Positions 23,779-28,024 of a DNA stretch of 28,024 bases are shown here, in pieces (position 1 is the first letter of the stretch; the number at the start of each line of letters is the position of its first letter). Position numbers and translations under genes: made by a program. Source of the stretch: an uncultured Slackia sp. (GTDB lineage Bacteria; Actinomycetota; Coriobacteriia; Coriobacteriales; Eggerthellaceae); NCBI RefSeq assembly GCF_959608125.1, contig NZ_CAUHPG010000028.1, forward strand, positions 1 through 28,024, in the 5' to 3' direction. The notes below the pieces were generated by a model that was not told the DNA's origin, searched no databases, and saw nothing but the letters and a program-made list of their open reading frames with translations.

Positions 23779-25134
23779 CTAAATCTCAGAAAGATCCTTG
23801 CCCGAATGCTCATGCGACATAATCATGGCAACCAGCGCGACGGCCGATATAGCGACCACATACCACGCAGGCGCGATCGTGCTACCCGTCGCTTCGATCA
23901 AAGCGATCGAGATGAACGAAGCCGAGCCGCCGAACAGGGCGTTAGCCAGATTGAAGCTCAGGGCGAATCCCGAATAGCGGACGTCGGTTGGGAAAGTTTC
24001 CGTCAAGTAGCTCGACAGCGTTCCGTCGTTGATCGTCAGCAGGAAGCACATGACCAGTTCGACGAGCAGAATAGTCATGAAGTCCTTCGAACTGAGCAGA
24101 TAGAACGCGGGAACGGTCAGCACCACGAAGCCGACGCAAGCGGTGATCAGCATCTTCTTACGTCCGAACTTATCGGAGATATGACCAGAGAAGAAGATGA
24201 ACGCGATGTAGACCACCAGGCAGATCGTCGTGATCATAGAGGCCTTCGCGGAATCGTACTGCACCGTGTCGATCAAGTAGTTCGGCAGATAGGTGAGAAC
24301 CGCGTAGAAGCCGACGGCGTTAAGCATGCAAGCGCCGAAGCTGATGATCAGAACGCGAGGGTACTTCTTCATGAGGGTGCGGAACGGAGCCTTGACCGCA
24401 GGGCCCTTTTTGTTCTCGAGGTCGGACTGCATCTTCGCATACACAGGAGAATCGCTCAGATGCTCACGCATGTAGTGCGTGATCAGGCCCAAAGGACCGG
24501 CGAGCAGGAACGGAATACGCCAACCCCAGTCGGTCACGAAAGCGGAATCGTGGCCGCAAACCGCATACATGACGGTTGCGAACATCGAGCCGCACAGGAG
24601 ACCCGTGGCCGTAGAGGCAGGAACGACCGAGCAATACAGACCGCGCTTGTTAGCGGGCGCGTACTCGGCCAAAAACGTCGCAGCGCCGGCATATTCGCCC
24701 GAAGCGGAGAAGCTCTGAACCATGCGAAGAAGCAGAAGCAGCACGGGAGCCAGCAAGCCTACCATCGCATACGTGGGCAGGCAGCCGATCAAAAACGTTG
24801 CGCCGCTCATCAAAAGGATGGAAGCCGTCAGGGCCCATTTACGGCCCTTCTTGTCACCCATGTTACCCCAGAAGACTGCGCCGACGGGACGCATGAGGAA
24901 CGAAAGTGCGAAGACGGCGAACGTTTCGAGAAGTGCCACCGTCGGATTGTCGCCGGGCATGAACACCAAAGCGATGACCGTCGCGAAGTAGGAATAACTC
25001 GCGTAATCGAACCATTCGATGAAATTGCCCAAGAAGGAAGAAACGACGACTCGCTTAAGCGTCTTGCTCTGTTCTTCTTGCGGCGGGTTCTGAACCGCCT
25101 CGGAGTGAGGCGGCATGGCGGTTTTGTCCGTCAT
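23779..25134 (-). CDS. MHS-family MFS symporter (metabolite:H+ type)
   Basis: This 451-aa, 12-TM transporter is of the metabolite:H+ symporter (ProP/KgtP/ShiA-like) branch. FLGNFIEWFDYASYSYFA (34-51) is the family's first-helix signature. WGNMGDKKGRKW (89-100) is the MFS loop 2-3 motif and GHISDKFGRKKML its counterpart in the second half. Likely cargo is a dicarboxylate, osmolyte or aromatic acid taken up with protons. The ATG at 25134 follows AAAGGAAG. It is a monocistronic unit with its own terminator. The leader holds a palindrome at 25229-25250 and a candidate sigma-54 promoter at 25301-25317, which may tie it to the catabolic cluster. Confidence 0.93.
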   Translation of the reverse strand: MTDKTAMPPHSEAVQNPPQEEQSKTLKRVVVSSFLGNFIEWFDYASYSYFATVIALVFMPGDNPTVALLETFAVFALSFLMRPVGAVFWGNMGDKKGRKWALTASILLMSGATFLIGCLPTYAMVGLLAPVLLLLLRMVQSFSASGEYAGAATFLAEYAPANKRGLYCSVVPASTATGLLCGSMFATVMYAVCGHDSAFVTDWGWRIPFLLAGPLGLITHYMREHLSDSPVYAKMQSDLENKKGPAVKAPFRTLMKKYPRVLIISFGACMLNAVGFYAVLTYLPNYLIDTVQYDSAKASMITTICLVVYIAFIFFSGHISDKFGRKKMLITACVGFVVLTVPAFYLLSSKDFMTILLVELVMCFLLTINDGTLSSYLTETFPTDVRYSGFALSFNLANALFGGSASFISIALIEATGSTIAPAWYVVAISAVALVAMIMSHEHSGKDLSEI

Positions 25135-25228
25135 AAAGAATCACTTCCTTTGGGGCTCGCTTCTGGCGAATTCGGAAACGCAACCCCCTAAGCGGACCGT
25201 TTGAACTGGTCGGCCGCGAAACCATGGA

Positions 25229-25250
25229 CGGTATATCCGAATATATACCG
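25229..25250. promoter_or_regulatory. Palindrome upstream of the MHS symporter, candidate operator
   Basis: CGGTATAT and ATATACCG are exact 8-bp arms with a 6-nt spacer, about 95 nt before the start. An AT-rich palindrome inside GC-rich sequence suits a repressor or activator site. The gap 25135-25425 holds no gene. Confidence 0.55.
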
Positions 25251-25300
25251 CGGTCGCCACTACCCGATCGTCGATATAAAGCCGTTACGAAACAGTGGCT

Positions 25301-25317
25301 AAGCAAGCGTCGAGCCG
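25301..25317 (-). promoter_or_regulatory. Candidate sigma-54-type promoter for the MHS symporter
   Basis: The minus strand reads CGGCTCGACGCTTGCTT with GG-N10-GC spacing. It keeps the CGGC and TTGCTT ends of the cluster set but differs in the middle. It is 166 nt before the ATG, farther than the other six. Confidence 0.45.
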
Positions 25318-25425
25318 CGACACAACCCCAGACCACGACGATTCGCGCACCGTAGCAGGAATGGCTCGCACCGCTCGCGAACAACAGGGCCGACGCATAC
25401 CCCTACACGTCGGCCCCGACGCGAT

Positions 25426-25986
25426 TTAGAAGTCTTCGAGCAGATCGACCTGGGCCTTGCTGGCGCGCAGAACGAAAGCGCGCTTGGCCTTCGCGCCGCC
25501 CTGAGCGAGCTCGCGCAGAATAACGCGGCGCAGGCGCGGATAGTCGTTCATGCCGTACCACGCGAATGCCGTACCGCCGACATATGCCTCGACGATGCTG
25601 TGAACGGGCACGGAAGCATCGCGCTTGGCGTCGAGCTCCAGATATTCGGCAATCTGCTTCTCGCAGACTTCGCGAATGACCTCGGGGGAAATCTCGAGGT
25701 CGCGAGCGAGCTGAGCCACCTGGCGATCGACCTCGGCATCATCGGCCTGAGGGAAGTACGTCACATCGTAGGTCACCGCGGCAACGCCCGATGCGGCGGC
25801 GAAGCCGAGCAGGTCGTCGAGCTTCACCATCTGGACATGTTCCTCGGTACGCTCGGCAATGTCGAGCTCCGCAGGAAAACCCTTCAAACCGGCCTTGTCG
25901 AACTCGGCTTTCAGAGCATCTTCAGCCACAGCGGCTTCAAGCTCGACGTCCGTGGCAATGTGGACCAGATTCTTCGTGATCTTCAT
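25426..25986 (-). CDS. Unknown 186-aa soluble protein
   Basis: I do not recognise a family. The protein is acidic, has no signal peptide or membrane segment, and one Cys near 120. The first half is mixed alpha/beta with a VAAVTYDVTYF strand-like run around 70. The second half is strongly helical (VDRQVAQLARDLEISPEVIREVCEKQIAEYLELD) and ends in a basic patch before LLEDF. Codon use matches neighbours, which supports a real gene. The ATG at 25986 is preceded by AAGGAGAGG at a long distance. A four-codon reading frame (Met-Val-Gln-Gln) lies between, its stop overlapping the start as ATGA. It stands between the MHS and DMT transporters on the same strand, with hairpins upstream. Confidence 0.75.
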   Translation of the reverse strand: MKITKNLVHIATDVELEAAVAEDALKAEFDKAGLKGFPAELDIAERTEEHVQMVKLDDLLGFAAASGVAAVTYDVTYFPQADDAEVDRQVAQLARDLEISPEVIREVCEKQIAEYLELDAKRDASVPVHSIVEAYVGGTAFAWYGMNDYPRLRRVILRELAQGGAKAKRAFVLRASKAQVDLLEDF

Positions 25987-26103
25987 TGCTGCACCATCCT
26001 CTCCTTGGAAAGCGTCCCGCTACCGTCGGTCTTCTTGCATACGACCCTTTTGTGGCGGTGAGGGACGCATTTGTACCTAAAAGCCTTATGGAACCGGTAG
26101 AGA

Positions 26104-26181
26104 CTCCGGGCGGTACGTGCGCGCCGCCCGGAGCAGCTTGTGCGGGAAAGGCGGTCGAACCACGGGTCCGGCCGCCTTTCC
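26104..26181 (-). terminator. Two tandem hairpins between the DMT gene and the unknown gene
   Basis: Perfect 10-bp stems at 26104-26113/26124-26133 and 26145-26154/26172-26181 lie after the DMT stop at 26201. Neither has a proper T-run. They probably end or protect the DMT mRNA. Confidence 0.6.
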
Positions 26182-26200
26182 GGGGCATAGGCTGAAGAGC

Positions 26201-27340
26201 TTACTTCAGGCCCTCTTTCACCGCTTCCTCTTCGAGGTGAGCGGAGAGGTTTTCACGAACTTCCTCTTCCTGCTTCTGCTTACGGCCGGCGATCATGCCC
26301 TTGATGGACGGGATGGCGCCGCCACCGACGATCAAGATAGCGCCGATGATGGTGTTTGCCGTAAGGGCCTCGCCGAAGACGACCAGGCCGATGAAGATGG
26401 CGACGGGAACTTCCCAGTAGGCGATGGTGCCGTAGTCGGCAGCCGGGAGGTTGCGGCCCGCAACGAGCAGGAAGCCCAAAGCGATAGGACCGCAGACGAT
26501 CCACAACAGCACTGCGCCGACCCAGTTGAACGGAGTGAACTCGACGGAGGTGACCCAGTTCTCCTGGCCCGCGGAGATACCGTAGACATTCATCAGAATG
26601 ACGATGGCAACGGCGCCGAGGGTCGCGAAGATGAAGTTCCACACGCCACGGGCGGTGGTGTCGGCATCTTTACGATAGCCGTTGAAGAACATGGAAGCGC
26701 CATAGAAAACGCCGGAGAGCAGACCGAAGATGTCGCCGATGCCCTTCATCGGGAATTCAGGCGTTGAAGTCTGCAGGTTCAGGTCGACGCCGAAGGTCTG
26801 ACCGCCCACGCCGAAGCCGATCAGGTTATTGCCGAACAGCATGCCGACGAATACGGCGACCAGGCAGACCCACTGAAGCGCGGAGATAGGCTCTTTGCGG
26901 AAAATACGGGCGAGCAGGATGCAGATGACGGGACCGGTGTAGATGAACAGAACCGCGTTCGCGACCGTCGTCATCAAGGTGGCGGTAACGTAGCAAGCCA
27001 GAGACATGCCGATCATCAAACCGCCGAGAGCGATGGCGGGAGTGAGCTTCAGCTTCTTGAAGGTCGCCACCTTATGCGTGGCGAACAGCAAGATGACGAA
27101 GAACAGCACGCCCATAGCCATGCGGCCGACGGCCATCAAGGCGCCGATGGAGTCGCTGCCCGCGAGACCCTGGGTGGCATCGAACATGTCGACGCGCGTA
27201 CCCCAGCGGCTGAACAGGGGCACGAGGCCCATGCCGGTTGCGGAGATGAGCATGGCGATGGTGCCAAGGCCCAGCTTCATTTCATAGCCGTTCCCTTCCC
27301 CTTTAGAGGGAGCGGCATTCGTGTTCTTTCCTTCAGCCAT
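26201..27340 (-). CDS. EamA/DMT superfamily transporter
   Basis: This 379-aa, about 10-TM protein is of the drug/metabolite transporter superfamily, with two EamA repeats. The first spans about 22-150 (ATLMTTVANAVLFIYTGPVICILLARIF is the typical inner-repeat end). The second spans about 205-350 and includes the matching YGTIAYWEVPVAIFIGLVVFGEALT. A loop of about 30 residues separates them. The C-terminal tail is long and highly charged (KQKQEEEVRENLSAHLEEE). The ATG at 27340 follows AAGGAGG. It lies downstream of the amidinotransferase on the same strand but past a terminator. Cargo unknown; export or import of an amino acid or related metabolite is typical. Confidence 0.92.
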   Translation of the reverse strand: MAEGKNTNAAPSKGEGNGYEMKLGLGTIAMLISATGMGLVPLFSRWGTRVDMFDATQGLAGSDSIGALMAVGRMAMGVLFFVILLFATHKVATFKKLKLTPAIALGGLMIGMSLACYVTATLMTTVANAVLFIYTGPVICILLARIFRKEPISALQWVCLVAVFVGMLFGNNLIGFGVGGQTFGVDLNLQTSTPEFPMKGIGDIFGLLSGVFYGASMFFNGYRKDADTTARGVWNFIFATLGAVAIVILMNVYGISAGQENWVTSVEFTPFNWVGAVLLWIVCGPIALGFLLVAGRNLPAADYGTIAYWEVPVAIFIGLVVFGEALTANTIIGAILIVGGGAIPSIKGMIAGRKQKQEEEVRENLSAHLEEEAVKEGLK

Positions 27341-27365
27341 TGGTCCTCCTTAAAACCAACAAGCC

Positions 27366-27394
27366 GGTAAATTACCCCCTCACCCATCTGGGTG
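27366..27394. promoter_or_regulatory. Two adjacent small palindromes in the DMT leader
   Basis: GGTAAATTACC (27366-27376) and CACCCA-TC-TGGGTG (27381-27394) lie 26-54 nt upstream of the DMT start. They may be an operator or leader stems. Nothing further is seen in 27395-27500. Confidence 0.4.
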
Positions 27395-27508
27395 CCTGCA
27401 TGTTTCGCCTTGCCGAACAGGGCAGCATATGTTTCCCATGCTTATGCGCGCCATCTGCACTATCGGGCAAAACGGCATCCCGTTCCGAACGTTACGAGGG
27501 GGTTAGAT

Positions 27509-27549
27509 AAAAAGGGGGTTCGGCCCGCCACGGGCAAACCGAACCCCTT
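27509..27549 (-). terminator. Terminator of the amidinotransferase gene
   Basis: GGGGTTCGG and CCGAACCCC (27515-27523, 27539-27547) pair perfectly and are followed on the minus strand by TTTTTATCT, about 55 nt past the stop. Confidence 0.85.
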
Positions 27550-27556
27550 GCTGTTA

Positions 27557-27591
27557 AGCTGCACTAGCTACGCAGCTAGCATATTTTTTTT
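27557..27591 (+). terminator. Plus-strand hairpin with an eight-T run
   Basis: AGCTGC and GCAGCT (27557-27562, 27572-27577) precede eight T at 27584-27591 on the plus strand. No plus-strand gene lies upstream, so it may block antisense transcription or be fortuitous. Confidence 0.35.
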
Positions 27592-27603
27592 GAAGACTCG
27601 AAC

Positions 27604-28024
27604 TTAGTCGTTCCACATCTCCGGGTGGATGAGCGTGTCGTCCTTGACGCGGTTCGGGAAGTAGTCCTCGCAGCCGCCCTCGCGGTAGACGTCCGCGGTG
27701 GAGCAGTGCAGGCCGCCGCCGAAGGGATAGGCGTCGCGCAGGTCGACGGGGATGACGTTCATGCCGAGCTTGTCCATCTGCTCCTGCTGGTGAACCTCGG
27801 AAGCTTCGACGATGACCGTGGAGGGATCGAGAACCAGGCAGTTCATGGACAGCCAGACGGAGCTGTAGCAGAGCGCGGGAGGCTCGGTGTGCGCCGGCTG
27901 GGCGGCGTCGACGACCTGCCAGTCGTTGGCCTCGAAGATGGCCAGCTGGCCCTCGGCGGGATGACGGTTCGGGTTGTTGATGATCAGGCCCGGACGCAGC
28001 GGCACGAAGGTGGCGTCGATGTGG
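27604..28024 (-). CDS. AGAT-like amidinotransferase, 3' part only
   Basis: The C-terminal 139 residues of an amidinotransferase/deiminase-fold enzyme; the frame stays open to the window edge, so the start lies outside. The first residues in view, HIDATFVPLRPG, match the catalytic-His motif of glycine amidinotransferase (AGAT). GGGLHCSTADV further on places the nucleophilic Cys. Both catalytic residues expected in this half are present. AGAT enzymes move an amidino group from arginine to an amine through a Cys-amidino intermediate. The exact acceptor is unknown; a hydrolase role is possible in this fold. A clear terminator follows. Confidence 0.85.
   Translation of the reverse strand, partial: HIDATFVPLRPGLIINNPNRHPAEGQLAIFEANDWQVVDAAQPAHTEPPALCYSSVWLSMNCLVLDPSTVIVEASEVHQQEQMDKLGMNVIPVDLRDAYPFGGGLHCSTADVYREGGCEDYFPNRVKDDTLIHPEMWND

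Noticed and set aside
27465..27482. Weak sigma-54-like match (GGATGCCGTTTTGC) upstream of the DMT gene
   Set aside because: Only the GG and TTTTGC parts fit; it lacks the GGCAY-TTGCTT pattern of the other sites.
1..28024. CRISPR array, tRNA or rRNA genes
   Set aside because: No regularly spaced direct repeats and no recognisable tRNA or rRNA sequence were found by eye.

Overview
The window looks like a chromosomal segment of a GC-rich anaerobic actinobacterium, most likely Coriobacteriia/Eggerthellaceae. The basis is indirect: a crotonobetaine/bile-acid-style CoA catabolic cluster with many MFS transporters, an actinobacterial-type TIGR03084 protein, a CIRCE-controlled groES-groEL operon, and overall codon use. 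No rRNA, tRNA, CRISPR array or insertion sequence was recognised.

Left part (1-13.6 kb): an acid-CoA catabolic cluster. On the minus strand, in transcription order, are an MFS carrier, a 2,4-dienoyl-CoA-reductase/BaiCD-like flavoenzyme, a crotonase, an acyl-CoA ligase, a CaiA-like acyl-CoA dehydrogenase and a TIGR03084 protein. A plus-strand gene divergent from the first MFS gene encodes what I read as a free-standing Hsp70 (DnaK) substrate-binding domain with no ATPase domain. A second paralogous MFS carrier and two divergent CaiB/BaiF CoA-transferases follow. The gene set suggests import of an unsaturated carboxylic acid, CoA activation (ligase and/or CoA transfer), double-bond movement and reduction. 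The substrate is not determinable from sequence.

The main regulatory observation is a 17-nt element, consensus roughly MGGCAYGNNTWTTGCTT. It occurs upstream of six transcription units of this cluster, always pointing at the gene and ending about 35-67 nt before the start codon. A seventh, weaker copy precedes the MHS transporter at 25 kb. Every copy has the GG-N10-GC spacing of a sigma-54 (RpoN) -24/-12 promoter. No sigma-54 activator gene lies in the window.

Middle part (13.6-18.8 kb): a structured intergenic stretch with three inverted repeats, an HNH-domain protein with a long charged disordered linker, a small four-TM holin-superfamily membrane protein, and groES-groEL (minus strand) with a CIRCE operator and terminator.

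Right part (18.8-28 kb): an unusually AT-rich regulatory region precedes a polar amino-acid ABC transporter operon (lipoprotein, permease with an extra N-terminal extracytoplasmic domain, ATPase). Then, on the minus strand, come a TetR regulator, an MHS-family symporter, an unknown 186-aa protein, an EamA/DMT transporter, and the 3' part of an AGAT-like amidinotransferase that runs off the window edge.
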